Shown in pieces: positions 10,590 to 21,406 of a stretch of 64,000 bases of DNA. The notes under the pieces are model-generated. The model was not told the DNA's origin, did no database searches, and saw only the letters and a program-made list of their open reading frames with translations. Both the position numbers and the translations under genes were made by a program. Within the stretch, counting starts at the first letter, position 1. Each line of letters starts with the position of its first letter. The stretch is from Begonia masoniana (lineage: Eukaryota; Streptophyta; Magnoliopsida; Cucurbitales; Begoniaceae): positions 3,163,043 to 3,227,042 of the forward strand of contig CM039509.1 of assembly GCA_022432975.1 (NCBI GenBank), written 5' to 3'.

Positions 10590-11100
10590 AGGGTTGTTCA
10601 CCATCCATTCACCCTCTGTGATTTATAAATTAATTTAAAAAAAAATACCAAACGATATCCAATTTACTTGAATTTTTTACCACATATTCACCACATAATG
10701 AGAAAATAACTAAAAAGTTTCGTGATTTTCTAACATTTGATTGATTTATTATAATTTTAATTAATTATTTTATAAAATATTTATAATAAATCATACAAGT
10801 GTTAGAAAATCACGAAACTTTTCAGATTATCTTCCCATGATATGATGAACATGAGTTAAAACTTTCAAATAAATTAAATGTCGTTTCGTATTTTTTTAAA
10901 ATTAATACTCGTTCCTTCTTCAAATAACTAATTAAAATTACAATAAATCGTACAAGTGTTATAAAATCACGAAACTTTTTAAATTTTTTTCTCATTATGT
11001 AGTGAATATGTGGTAAAAATTTCAAGTAAATTGAATATCATTTGATATCTTTTTTTAAACTAATTTATAAATCATGGTGGATGAATGAAGGGTTAACACC
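10590..11100. mobile_element. Long palindromic AT-rich MITE (family M), copy 1
   Basis: The segment folds on itself. The left arm has GATTTATAAATTAATTTAAA, ACCAAACGATATCCAATTTA and AAGTTTCGTGATTTTCTAAC; the right arm carries their complements (for example GTTATAAAATCACGAAACTT and AATTTATAAATCATGG). The outer ends TTCACCATCCATTCACCC and GGATGAATGAAGGGTTAA are also imperfect inverted repeats. A central block (10780-10930) repeats the arm motifs once more, giving a nested palindrome. The same family recurs at 63433-64000. No transposase. Confidence 0.75.
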
Positions 11101-11960
11101 TCCCGCTAGAACGGTAGACCTTTCTTTTCTCCACTCAAAGATTTTTTTTTTTTTGTTAATTTTCGATAATTTAAGATTTTGTTTGAACATATATATACTT
11201 TCAAGATTTTTTCAAACTTAATTCATATTTCTAGCGTTAAAATTATTTTATCCCTTAATTATACTTAAAAATAAAATAAAATTAGTTCGATTGTTCCCAC
11301 TATTAGGTTTATTAGATCAGAACATGGATGTGATAGAGTCACTGTGTCTGAATAATGACCAATGACAAGGGGATACGTGGAACTCTCTAAATCATTCGTT
11401 AGCGACGCCCGAGATGGCAGAGTAGATTATGGCCGACAAGAGGACCACACATTTTGTGGACGACCAAACTCCCGACCATCTACCGTCCACGTGGGCATGA
11501 TTAACGGTATGATCCCTCCCCTTACCCGTACGGTTCTCCTCTTCTGTCCAACAACATTACGAACTTGAGTTTCCAAATTACTCCGACAAACAAAAACCAG
11601 TAATTCCTTTTAACTTTGAAAAAAAAGGATGGATTTTTTAAAAAGCTATTGCCCAAAATATAGAGGGTAGATCGGTGATATTATTAAAGCATGAGGTTAA
11701 TTACGTAATATCAAAGATCAAGTAAGAAAAATAACTAGACATGAAAGCTGTGCAGGAGGATATTTGTCAGTGCTTAGAAGCTGAAACCTCCTCAGAGTTC
11801 TAGCCCCATTTCCCGAAGCAAATAAAGCTTTACGATTCTTGTCGGCGACTAATGTGACCCGTTTCCCGGCGACACTAGTAAGAGAATTCTGAGTTTTGTA
11901 TTTCACGGTCAAAATTAGTTGATAGTTTTTTTTTTTTTTTTTGCCGGAATTGCTCTAGAA
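11101..11960 (+). promoter_or_regulatory. DOF gene upstream region and leader
   Basis: No other coding sequence is supported in these 860 bases. A CACGTG G-box core lies near 11488 (GTCCACGTGGGCATG). A T-rich run at about 11928-11942 followed by GCTCTAG just before the start codon could be an acceptor for a 5'-UTR intron. I cannot place the transcription start. Confidence 0.4.
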
Positions 11961-12836
11961 ATGCAAGATGCACACTCGGTGGGAGGGGGAGGCCGGTTAT
12001 TCGGGGGTGGAGATCGGAGGCTGAGGCAGCACCACCATGGCCACCACCAAAACTACCAGCCATTAAAGTGCCCTAGGTGCGACTCTATTAATACGAAGTT
12101 CTGCTACTACAACAACTACAATCTCTCTCAGCCTCGCCATTTTTGCAAGAGCTGTCGCCGCTACTGGACCAAAGGCGGGGTTCTCCGCAACGTTCCTGTC
12201 GGCGGTGGTTGCAGGAAAACGAAACGATCAAAGCAGAAGATTTCGTCGGAAGCTACGACAGCAACGAAAGATAATTCTCACTCTAGCAGCGAGAGCTCCA
12301 GCCTCACCGCCACCACGACCATCACGGCGGCTACAGAAGCAGTTTCCGCTCCATCTCCCGGTTCAGCTACAAAACTCTTTGTCGCAAACGGAAGCGCAAA
12401 CGCTAGTTTCGAAGCGGGTTCGTTAATCGAGAACCAGACATCGGATTGCGGAATTTTCTCCGAAATCGGAAACTTCAGGAACATGAGTACTTCGACGAAC
12501 GGACCAATGACGTTTGGATTTGGAAATCTCCCGGAAGTGGGCTCATGTCCGGCGAGCCAATTTCATTTCCATGACAACCCATTTCCGCCGCAGAAGCTGG
12601 ATGAAGATATGAGGATGCACGAGACGGATATGTCATCGGGATTACTTGATCTGACGGCGCAAGTCGATCTATCATCTTCTTCTCAGAATCGATCAACCCA
12701 TATTGGATTTGGAGCGTTGGATTGGCACCCAAGTGTAGATCAGGGTATGTTTGATCTTCCCAGCGTCGTCGATCAAGCTTACTGGAGTCAGCACCAATGG
12801 ACTGATCGAGACAACCGCGGTCTCTTCCTACCATAA
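11961..12836 (+). CDS. DOF zinc-finger transcription factor, DOF5.4/OBP4-like
   Basis: An uninterrupted 291-residue frame encodes a DOF transcription factor. The single DOF zinc finger has Cys37, Cys40, Cys62 and Cys65 (C-x2-C-x21-C-x2-C) with [20 protein letters not shown] and the basic extension [11 protein letters not shown] at 81-91, so it should bind AAAG-core DNA in the nucleus. Features outside the finger point to the DOF5.4/OBP4 branch: the MQDAHS start, a Gly/His-rich N-terminus, [12 protein letters not shown] at 106-117, FSEIG at 166-170, a DLTAQV motif at 230-235, GFGALDW at 249-255, and the C-terminus [16 protein letters not shown]. In Arabidopsis OBP4 is linked to cell growth and root development; that function here is inference. 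I chose ATG 11961 because the upstream in-frame ATG at 11919 would add a Phe-run encoded by the T tract. Single exon, intact, no frameshift. Confidence 0.95.
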   Translation: MQDAHSVGGGGRLFGGGDRRLRQHHHGHHQNYQPLKCPRCDSINTKFCYYNNYNLSQPRHFCKSCRRYWTKGGVLRNVPVGGGCRKTKRSKQKISSEATTATKDNSHSSSESSSLTATTTITAATEAVSAPSPGSATKLFVANGSANASFEAGSLIENQTSDCGIFSEIGNFRNMSTSTNGPMTFGFGNLPEVGSCPASQFHFHDNPFPPQKLDEDMRMHETDMSSGLLDLTAQVDLSSSSQNRSTHIGFGALDWHPSVDQGMFDLPSVVDQAYWSQHQWTDRDNRGLFLP

Positions 12837-13033
12837 TTCAGTTTTTCTCTCTTTTTTCACTCGTTACCTCAAAAATTGCTCTCCAAATTAAAAAAATAAA
12901 AAGTACAGAGGTAGATGGAGTGACACATCCCCAACTCCGACCATAAATGACTTTCTCTGTAAATTTATTAGCTTTCTGCGTTGGGATTATCAGATTCATC
13001 TTCTTGATCGTGTTAACTCTAGAAAGAACTTAA

Positions 13034-13058
13034 CTCTCTCTCTCTCTCTCTCTCTCTC
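13034..13058. repeat. (CT)n microsatellite
   Basis: About twelve CT dinucleotides, followed by two GATCTCC words. It is pyrimidine-rich like many plant 5' leaders, but no start codon follows convincingly. Confidence 0.95.
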
Positions 13059-13208
13059 CGATCTCCGATCTCCACTGGTTACAGGGTTTCTCCGGTGATT
13101 TTCTTTGTGGGTGATCGGATAATTCATGTTCTTGAAAAAGTGGTAATTAGTAATTAAGCAGGATCAAACTTAGGAAGCGTAAGGACAGAATAAAGGTCGG
13201 TTGCAGAG

Positions 13209-13636
13209 TGGGCCCACAGGTTTAATTATGAGCGCGCGTGATATTTTGAGTCCACGTAGAGTGGTGGGACCCCAGTAGAGGGGGGGGGGGCCTCCCCTGA
13301 TAAGAGAGGTCGGTTTGTCGTGGCTCTCATGCACGCAACCCCACCGTAAGTGGATCCGTACTCTCTTGATTTATTGCAATTTTTGTGGTGAGGTGGGCCA
13401 TTCCATTTGATCCTGTTCTGTGCATGCTGTTGATGGGCCCACATTCGCAGTTCGGTCTGATTCGCTGTTCTGTGGGCTCCAGGAACTTCGTCAGAAAAAA
13501 CATATCATCGTTTCTTGAAATACGTTAAACAATGATTATTTCAGTTAAGTTTGCAATTCAACCCTTTTATTTTTCGATAATTACCCTAAAATTTTATATT
13601 TTTTTTTTCCTATTTTTAGAACATGGGTGGGCCCAC
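13209..13636. promoter_or_regulatory. Three TGGGCCCA palindromes downstream of DOF
   Basis: GTGGGCCCAC occurs at 13209-13218 and 13627-13636, and TGGGCCCA near 13434-13441. GGGCCCAC-type words match TCP transcription-factor target sites (GGNCCCAC), which are often found in promoters. Whether these act on the DOF gene or on anything else is unknown. Confidence 0.35.
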
Positions 13637-14188
13637 AAGATACATCAAAAATAAAAGTAAATATTAAAAAAAAAAAAAAAAAAAAAAGGGTTTTTAAGGA
13701 TAGTAAGGAGTAACCTAGGAAAATTATAATTGAAGTGGGTACAAACTCCGACGTGGGAATGAAATCCAAAGGCGTACACCCAGCTGCCTACTCCCGCCGC
13801 TTGAAAGCCAAGACCCCTGGACTTGTCTCTCCCTGAGTGGCACAACTGTAATTTACTGGCCCCTCATCTGCAAATTCCCTCGAGTCTATGCTGACGTGGA
13901 ATTATAATCAATATAGTAGCTCCAAACTTTGTTATAATTGACAAATGATCCCATGAACTATTTTTAAACTGAGTCACGCTCTAAATTTAGAACTAATTCA
14001 CGTGACCATGATCTTAAACAAGGCACATGTAACACGGTCCAATCTTTCCCAAATCAATTTGTTACTTTTAAGATTTTTAAAGCGTCCAACTTTTGTGCAA
14101 ACTTGAATTAAACGTGCTAGTTAGTTTAGAGATGATTCAACTTGTTGCGTAACATAATTTCTTAAGAGACATAGAATTAAAAAAAAAT

Positions 14189-14527
14189 GTAAAGTGCAAT
14201 TTGGCCCATACAACTAGGTGAAATGGACAATTTACACCGTAAACTTAGATAATGGGCAATTTGGCCCCTACTACTAGGGTAAAGTGCAATTTGGCCCCTA
14301 CCGTCATATTTTTCGTCAAAAAATAACGTTTTTTGGTTTGTTTATTTTTTTTTTTCTGAAATACCCCTCACTGGACCGAACCGGTTCGGCTAATTCCACT
14401 CTAGTTTTTTTTTTTTTTTTTAAATTCTCGAAATAAAGAATATATAGGAATAGAATTAAAAAAAAAAAGTTTACGGTGTATATTGCCCATTTCACCTAGT
14501 TGTAGGGGCCAAATTGCACTTTACCCT
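14189..14527. mobile_element. MITE with long inverted repeats (GTAAAGTGCAATTTGGCCC type)
   Basis: The left end TAAAGTGCAATTTGGCCCAT...GGTGAAATGG...TTTACACCGTAAACT (14189-14245) is complementary to the right end AGTTTACGGTGTATATTGCC...CCAAATTGCACTTTA (about 14469-14524) over some 55 bases with few mismatches. Inside, two further copies of GGGCAATTTGGCCCCTAC follow the left arm. The middle contains CCGAACCGGTTCGG, a palindrome, and T runs. The flanks are A-rich, so a target duplication cannot be read. Mutator-like or an unclassified foldback element is possible. Confidence 0.75.
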
Positions 14528-15419
14528 AAAAAAAAAGTTCGTCAAGTACATTTTACGCAATAAATTTAACTGATTAAATCATAACACATCTACAATTGGT
14601 CATAGCTAAAAAGTTGTTAAAAAAATAAAGGGGCGCGACACCTAAGATCAATGCCCAAATTTAACTTTACCCGAAATAAAAATTAAACCAACTACAACCT
14701 AAATTAAAATTGGAAGGCTTAACTACAAAGTGAATAGAAGCAGAAGATGGTGGAGAAGCATGTTGGGACTGCAACGAAGGGTCCAAGCCAGATTTTGACA
14801 AGTCAAAAATGGAAGATGATGAAATAACGATGGCCCCCTCTCATCACTCAACCTTCTTCTGCACATGCGGATGGTGGCGTCTGCATCTGCTATTTTGATG
14901 GTGGTCCTTCCTTTTGTCGCCGGCCCCATCCCATCAACCGTGCGCCAACTGCCGCCCACTCATCCCCCCTACCAACACTTGATGCCTCTCTTGTTGGCGC
15001 TCACTCCTTGTGACTCTCTCAGTAAAATAATACAACAAAGAAGACGATGCAAATAGTGACACCGAAGTGAATTCTCGACGATTTGATCAAAACACATAGG
15101 GTAAAGTGCATTCAACTCATAGGAGATATATCTAAGAGTTATGACGACTGATACCCTAAATAATTTTTTAAGCAAAATTGTATTGGTTCTAATTTGTGAC
15201 CACCAAAGATAAGTAATTGACACATTACAAATTGTTTTTTTTAACGTGGACGGTTACCATATTATCCTTATTTACTCCAAAAAGAGTTTCAACCTTTGTT
15301 TTAGATTTTTTGTCATTTTAATCACCAAATTCCGATTCATCTAACGGGCCTTCTATAAAAACTATTCGTCCACCCTAAACCTAATTTTCTTCGATTTGTG
15401 CTTGAGATTGGCAGCCATT
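14528..15419. other. Intergenic, no gene recognised
   Basis: No coding sequence is supported. AGGGTAAAGTGCA recurs at about 15099, echoing the end of the neighbouring MITE, but no partner arm is evident. Confidence 0.4.
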
Positions 15420-15924
15420 GAGGGAAAATCATACAGAGACGAAAAAGGACAAAAAGGACAAAAGGGTAATTTACCCTAAGAATTCAGAAATGCTGAGAAA
15501 CTCAGCCAATTTCGTGCAAAACCAAAAAGAGGAAAAAGAACAGAAAAAGTGGAGAGAAAGAAAAGACAGTGCAAAAATTGAGGGGAAATGAACCTATTTG
15601 ATCTTCAACTCCTTGAGAGAAGATGTTATTCTCACCAAGAGCATCCATTTAAACTAAAAATGAAAGAGTGAAGGAATAGAGACTTCAAAGGAGGTAATAA
15701 TTCTACTATGTGTTCTTTAAACTATGGTGAAATTACATAGTTTGGGTGGAGAAAATGGTATTTTAGGAATTACATGTGAAATATATGGAATGTCATGTAA
15801 TTAATCTTTGATGATGTGAATGTGCTTTGGTTGATATTTATTGAAAGAAATATTGGAACTAGAGTTTAATATTGGCTCGAAAGATAATATGTTGAAAATG
15901 TGAAAAACGAAATTATTAGTTTAT
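15420..15924 (+). mobile_element. Y-family LTR fragment
   Basis: Around 15480-15760 the order of motifs (GAAACTCAGCCAATTTCGTGCA, a long AG-rich stretch of AAAAAGAGG and AGAAAG words, then a GGAGGTAATAATTC donor-like site) parallels LTR Y at 26640-26900, which reads AGAACTCAGTAATTTCGTGC and then AATAGGTAAGTAAATC. Borders are not defined. It runs into an integrase scrap near 15925. Confidence 0.4.
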
Positions 15925-16465
15925 GCATTAGCAACTATGGTATTTATCCCACAACCATGCCATTAATCCCAGCACTGGTTTCAGCCCTTTTCATGTAGTA
16001 TACTCGGCCATACTTAGGGGTCCCCTTGATTTAATGATTTTGCCCAGCAATTCAAAGATGCAGGGAAAAGCTGAAGATTTTGTCAATAGCTTACAAAACG
16101 TTCACAAATCCGTCCACGAGAACTTACAAAAGGCAAATCTGAAATATAAACAGGCGGTAGATCGGAAGCGGAGACAAGTTGATTTTTAGGTTGGTGATTT
16201 CGTATGGATAGTTTTAACTAAAGAGTGTTTTTCTATTGGGGATTACAACAAACTATCTTCCAAAAAAATTGGCCCATTGAAAATTGTCGAGAAGATCAAT
16301 CCGAATGCTTACAAGTTAAAAATGCCGATTCATATTCGCACTGCTGACGTTTTCAACGTCAAACACTTGATTCCTTTCCATGGTGATTCTTCTGATGATG
16401 ATGTTGCTGACAATTCGTTGTCGAATTTTTCCTTCCCTGGGAAGAATGATGTGGACCCAAGTTAG
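15925..16465 (+). pseudogene. Ty3/gypsy integrase C-terminal fragment
   Basis: The frame reads HAINPSTGFSPFHVVYS (the end of the integrase core, cf. the usual TGxSPFxVVYG), ..RGPLDL, NVHKSVHENLQKANLKYKQA and VDRKRRQVDF, then a stop at about 16187, then VGDFVWIVLTKECFSIGDYN, KLSSKKIGPLKIVEKINPNA, YKLKMPIHIRTADVFNVKHL and an acidic tail ending DVDPS-stop. This is the GPY/F-like module and tail of a chromovirus-type gypsy integrase. Its style differs from elements A and B but matches the RT scrap at 38009. It has one clear stop, and no N-terminal HHCC or catalytic D,D,E part. The assembly gap begins five bases after the stop codon. Confidence 0.85.
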
Positions 16466-16469
16466 TAAA

Positions 16470-16569
16470 NNNNNNNNNNNNNNNNNNNNNNNNNNNNNNN
16501 NNNNNNNNNNNNNNNNNNNNNNNNNNNNNNNNNNNNNNNNNNNNNNNNNNNNNNNNNNNNNNNNNNNNN
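16470..16569. other. Assembly gap (100 N)
   Basis: Exactly 100 N bases, the usual placeholder for a gap of unknown length. Contiguity of sequence on either side should not be assumed. Confidence 0.99.
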
Positions 16570-16894
16570 TACATTTGCCTTTATTGTTTGAGGATTTATA
16601 ATTGCCTTTCATGGCATTAGATTGTGTGGTTAGGACTAGATGAATGGGGTGGATTTGAGTTGAGAAAATTCAACAATTCAAAGGAAAAGAGACATCCACA
16701 AATCGAGCCCAAGAAGATCAGCCAAGAAGAGCCCACATTCCAAAGGTATGATTTGCAGGTCCCCATGTGGTGGAGGCATGGATTGATGAGTGCACAAATC
16801 TCCACGCTGAGCTAGTTTTGGAGCGGCCTTCAATCTCAGCCGTTGGAAGGGCGCGCGCTGGCGCGCGACAGCGCCATCTGGCATGGGAGCAGCG

Positions 16895-16895
<1 letters not shown>
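16570..16895. other. Unassigned sequence between gap and T run
   Basis: No coding frame is convincing. The end is GC-rich with GCGCGCGCTGGCGCGCGACAG near 16850, then a T run. It may be LTR or retroelement flank. Confidence 0.35.

Positions 16896-16941
<46 letters not shown>
16896..16941. repeat. 46-base T run at the end of element A
   Basis: On the coding strand of element A (minus) this is an A run directly after the residues RIL of the integrase tail, at the exact point where element A is lost. Confidence 0.9.
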
Positions 16942-18310
16942 CAAAATACGTACCGCCATCACCTCATAAGTCAAGGTAAGTCTTACCTCACTATCTCTCT
17001 TGGCCTCCACGGATGTGAAGGGATCACCAAGCACTCCGAAGCATGGACACATGAAATACGTCGTGGATACCCTCCATAGAAAGCCGAAAGCTGAAGTCTA
17101 TACGCCAACTTCCCGATCCTCTTCAGAATAAGAAAAGGCCCCACATAACGAGGGTTTAACTTTCCCCTTCTTCCAAATCTCACGATGCCTTTAAACGGAG
17201 ATACTTTAAAATAAACCTTGTCACCTTCTTTCGAACTCTAGCTCTCTCCGTCTCGTGTCAGCATAGCTCTTTTGTCTGCTCTGAGCTACCTCTATACGCT
17301 GTCGGATAACGGCAATCTTCTATGCCGTTACTGTAGAATCTCAGGACCAACGATGCTGGCCTCGCCAACCTCGCCCCATATAACGGAGACCTACACTTCC
17401 GACCATATAGCGCCTCATATGGAGCCATGCCAATGGTAGCCTGAAAGCTGTTATTATAAGAGAACTCGATCAGTGGCAATTACCTGCTCCACGATCCCTG
17501 AAACTCCAGCACACAGGCTCTAAGCATATCCTCAAGAATCCTGATTAGTCCTCTCTGTCTGTCCATCCTTGTGCAGACTCTTCCAGAACTCCGATGTGAA
17601 TCTCGGATCTCTGTCTGAGACAATCGAAACTGGTACTCCATGAAGTCTAACAACCTCCTGAACATAAAGCTCGGCGAGCTGATCCATAGACGACGTCATT
17701 TTCACAGATAAGAAGTGGGCCGACTTTGTCAATCGGTCCACGATAACCCATATGCCGTCATGGCCCTTTGTCGTCCTCGGGAGCCCCACAATAAAATCCA
17801 TGGAGATCTGCTCCCATTTCCACTCCGGAATTAGCAGTGGCTGTAATGTTCCGGCCGATCTCTGGTGCTCTGCCTTTACCTGTTGACACATTAAACAGGT
17901 CTCAACGTACTTGGCAACCTCTCTCTTCATGTTCGGCCACCAGAAATGTTGCTTTAAATCCCGGTACATCTTATTACTTCTCGGGTGTACAGAATATGCT
18001 GAAGAATGTGCCTCGGCCAATATCTCCTTCTTCAGATCCTCGTCGTTAGGCACGTACCACCTATGCCTGAACTTCAGAATACCATCATCCGATAAATGGA
18101 AATCAAACGAGTCTCCCAACGTCATACTCAATCGAAGCTCCTCACACTCCGTATCATTCTGCTGAGCTTCGCGTATCCTATCCAGAATGGTCGGCCTGAG
18201 AGAAATGTTGGTGAGCATACTGGACAACTCTGCCACTATCTCCACATCGAACCTCTCAATCTCAGACCGCAGCGTGACTGACATCGCTGCTAGTGAAGGC
18301 TGACTCGTAG
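16942..18310 (-). pseudogene. Element A: Ty3/gypsy integrase
   Basis: Reads on the minus strand after the RNase H domain. Visible parts are [20 protein letters not shown], a zinc-binding H..C-x-x-C ([14 protein letters not shown]), the core with [20 protein letters not shown] (first Asp) and [20 protein letters not shown] (second Asp), then DGQTERTNQ. Between SLHK and DGQTERTNQ about sixteen residues that the family has are missing in frame. The frame then shifts and resumes [27 protein letters not shown], and later MRFGRRGKLNPRYVGPFLIL (GPY/F module). The end reads ..YEVMAVRIL and is replaced by an A run (plus-strand 16896-16941). Dead integrase: internal deletion, frameshifts and 3' truncation. 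Confidence 0.9.
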
Positions 18311-19690
18311 AAGACACTCTACTCAAAGCATCAGCAACCTTGTTCGCCTTTCCTGGATAGTACTTGATATCAAAATCATAATCTTTGACGAACTCAAGCC
18401 ACCGTCTCTGTCGCATATTCAGCTCCTTCTGCGTAAATAAATACTTCAAGCTCTTGTGGTCAGAAAATATCTCGCACTGCTGCCCATATAAATAATGTCT
18501 CCATATCTTCAGCGCGAAGACCACAGCTTCTAACTCAAGGTTATGCGTAGGGTAATTCTGCTCGTACGGCTTCAACTGCCGGGAAGCATAAGCAATAACT
18601 CTTCCCTCCTGCATCAATACACAACCAAGTCCAACTCCAGACGCATCACAATAAAATACGGAACTTGTCTCCCTCACTGGTAGTGTCAGTACTAGAGCGG
18701 TGGTCAATCTCTGCTTTAACTCCATAAAACCGTCATCACAAGCAGCTGACCATACAAACTTCTCGTTCTTCCAAGTCAAACGTGAGAGAGGAACTGCAAT
18801 CTTCAAAAATCCCTCTATAAACTTCCGATAATAACCAGCTAATCTGAGAAATCCACGCACCTCTCGTACGTTCTTCTGTTGCGGCCAATCTCTGACCACC
18901 TGAATCTTACTCGGATCCAAAGAAACTCCATCCTGTGATATGATATGGCCAAGAAAACTGACCCTTTTTCAGCCAAAACTCGCATTTAGAGAACTTTGGA
19001 TATAGTTGGCGTTGACTCAGAATCTGCAAAACATCCACAGATGTTCCCTCGTGCTCTTCCTTCGTCTTAGAATAAATCAAGATATCGTCGATGAAAACCA
19101 CCACGAACTTGTCCAGATACTCCTTGAAGACACGGTTCATCAAATCCATAAACGCTGCAGGGGCATTAGTAAGTCCAAAAGACATGACAAGGACTCATAA
19201 TGCCCATACCTCGTTCAGAATGCCGTTTTCTGAATATCATCCCTTTGGACCTTCAGCTGATAATAACCCGAGCGTAGGTCAATCTTGGAAAACACTCGGG
19301 CACCCTGCAGCTGATCAAATAAGTCATCGATCCGGGGCAGTGGATACTTATTCTTCACCATCAACTTGTTCAACTCTCTATATCGATGCACATCCTGAGG
19401 GTCCCGTCTTTCTTCTTGACGAATAGAACGGATGCACCCCAAGGAGAAACACTGGGTCGAATAAAACTCTTCTCTAACAACTCGTCAAGCTGAGTCTTCA
19501 GCTCTTTCAACTCAGCTGGTGCCAACCGATTAGGATTCTTAAACCTTGGTGCGGTATTTGGATAAACATCAATAGTAAATTCAATCTCCCGGTCTGGTGG
19601 TAACCAGAGAAGATCATCAAGGAAGATCTCAGAGAATTCTCTGACGATAGGAATGTCACTCGGCTTCACTCTGCTGAGCAACTAAATATC
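18311..19690 (-). pseudogene. Element A: reverse transcriptase and RNase H
   Basis: Starts in the region ..[20 protein letters not shown] and runs through [89 protein letters not shown], a frame change, [20 protein letters not shown] and [20 protein letters not shown] with the catalytic FIDD intact. Another shift near 18920 leads into the connection domain and RNase H ([49 protein letters not shown]). RT and RNase H copy element RNA to DNA. At least three frameshifts or stops separate the blocks. The long open part from 18920 down to 17532 covers RNase H and most of integrase, so decay is moderate. Confidence 0.92.
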
Positions 19691-20200
19691 AAATACTGAG
19701 GCCAAATAAATAGAGCACGCACCTTTAAACTGCTTGTTGACCTTCATGGAATAAGAAATAGGCGATCCACTCATCGGTTCATCGCCTGATAAGAAAACTC
19801 GACTTTACCCGGGGGTCGAAAGGTCACGATCCCGGATCGACAATCGATGGTGGCGAAATGTTGTGAAAGCCAATCCATCCCAAAGATAAGATCATACCGC
19901 TCTATGCTCATAACTACAAGTGAGCATAGAGGGTAATATCCCCCACTAAGACGACATTGCCCTGGAGAATACGATCCGACTGCATATGCTCTCCCGAAGG
20001 CAGCATCACTTTATACTCATACTCTGATAGCTCAGACTCTAACCCCAGTCTAGACATGCAAGCAGTCGATATAAAGGAGTGCGTAGCTCCTTTATCCATC
20101 AAAGTAAATACAGTTGTGCCCATAATCAATATAGTATCTGCTATCACAGAAGGATGAGCCTCGTCGTCGACATCACCGGGCTCTATAAATGCGAAGATCC
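19691..20200 (-). pseudogene. Element A: aspartic protease
   Basis: The minus-strand frame 20147-19914 reads VFTLMDKGATHSFIST, the retroviral-type aspartic protease site; the family has D-S-G-A-T and here Ser is Lys (D-K-G-A-T). It continues LPSGEHMQSDRILQGNVVLV. After a stop the next block (about 19915-19800, minus) reads MSIERYDLIFGMDWLSQHFA and TIDCRSGIVTFRPP, the usual link between protease and RT. The catalytic Asp and Gly are kept, the stop breaks the polyprotein. Confidence 0.85.
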
Positions 20201-20229
20201 TCGCATAATCCTCCTCTGATCACTGCCTG

Positions 20230-21242
20230 ATTGATCTCGGCCGGAATTCGGGCAGTCTCTAATAAAATGGCCTGCGTCTCCACACCGATAGCACACACTC
20301 GTGCCCAATCTGCACTGGTCAGTGTGTTCCCTCTGGAATTTAGGGCAAAAAGATATCTGAGAAGTCCCCTGTATCTGTTTGCCCTTCCCTCGATCGTTGC
20401 CCTCCCTCTAAAGGCCTTTTAACGCCTCTATGTTGTTGTTGCTGTGGCTGTGCTCTCGGCTGCCAACCCTTGCCCCTGATCTGAGGGTGAATCTCTCGAA
20501 AGAAGCCCTTAGATGGCTCCCTCGGTTTGGCAGAACTCTGATCAACTGCCTCAATCTCAAGCGCTCTGGCCACAATCTCATCATAGGATACATTCCGTAC
20601 CCCAGATATAGTAAGACGCATCCGGAATTCCTGGCCAAGTCCTTGTAAAAATCTGCGTACCTTGTCTTCATTAACGCTGACCTGACGTGGCGCAAATCGG
20701 GACAGTGCTTCAAACTTCCTCACATACTCGGCAATAGAACTAACCTGTCGTAACTGCATAAACTCAACCATCTTCGCCTCTCGTACGGTATGGCTGAAAT
20801 ACTTATCATAAAATAACATCTTGAATCTCTCTCATCCCATAATCGTCACATCAGTGGTCGTCTTGATGGAATCCCACCAAACCGAGCATCTAACGCTAGG
20901 TGGTAAGTCACCAACGCCACCTTCTCTCCGTCTTCAATGCTCGCATTAGGCCAGCATGTCCTCCATGGTGCGAATCCACTCCTCAGCTGAAGAGGGATCC
21001 GTAGACTGTCCGTTAAATATAGGGGGCTGGAGCTTCTGAAATCTCTCCATCCCACGGTTACCCGAAATAGCTGTCTCCCGAGCTCTAACGCCCTCTCGGT
21101 CAATAAGGGTGCCCAACTGTTGAGACTGTCTTTCCATTTGTTGAGCCTGTCGCTCCATATGTTGAGACTATTGAGCAATGAAGTTCTTAAGGTGATCTAT
21201 CGTATCATCTCGGTCGTCTCGGTCATTTCCTCGACGCACCAT
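20230..21242 (-). pseudogene. Element A: gag with CCHC zinc knuckle
   Basis: Begins at ATG 21242 (MVRRGNDRDDRDD), with Gln-rich repeats QHMERQAQQMERQSQQLGTL, then FQKLQPPIFNGQSTDPSSAE and EWIRTMEDMLA before a frameshift near 20950. The middle is in another frame (YFSHTVREAKMVEFMQLRQ, then SIAEYVRKFEALSRFAP, VRRFLQGLGQEFRMRLTISG). The zinc knuckle CYRCGDAGHFIRDCP (C-x2-C-x4-H-x4-C, complete) lies near 20255-20300. Gag forms the particle and binds RNA. The stop after the Gln repeats and the frameshifts make it non-functional. Confidence 0.9.
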
Positions 21243-21390
21243 TTTTATATAACTCCTATATAAAAGTTGAACAAATACGCTATAAAAATGAAATCAAATA
21301 AAGCTATAAACATACTTACAGTTGATGAAGAATGTCTGCGTAGTGGTTGTGCAGTCGAGCAGTCTACAGAACCGATTTTAAAACCCGGGG

Positions 21391-21402
21391 GCTTTGATAT
21401 CA
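21391..21402 (-). other. Element A primer-binding site
   Basis: On the minus strand TGATATCAAAGC, a variant of the usual TGGTATCAAAGC/TGGTATCAGAGC, lies five bases inside the LTR end and about 150 bases upstream of the gag ATG. Confidence 0.7.
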
Positions 21403-21406
21403 TAAC

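Larger units (their letters stand above)
12837..14188. other. DOF downstream region, no gene recognised
   Basis: Contains the presumed DOF 3' UTR, the CT microsatellite (13034-13058), a G run near 13281-13290, three TGGGCCCA-type palindromes and an A run at about 13665-13687. No open frame here looks protein-coding. Confidence 0.5.

Noticed and set aside
12278..12834. Minus-strand open frames across the DOF gene
   Set aside because: Shadows of the DOF coding sequence.
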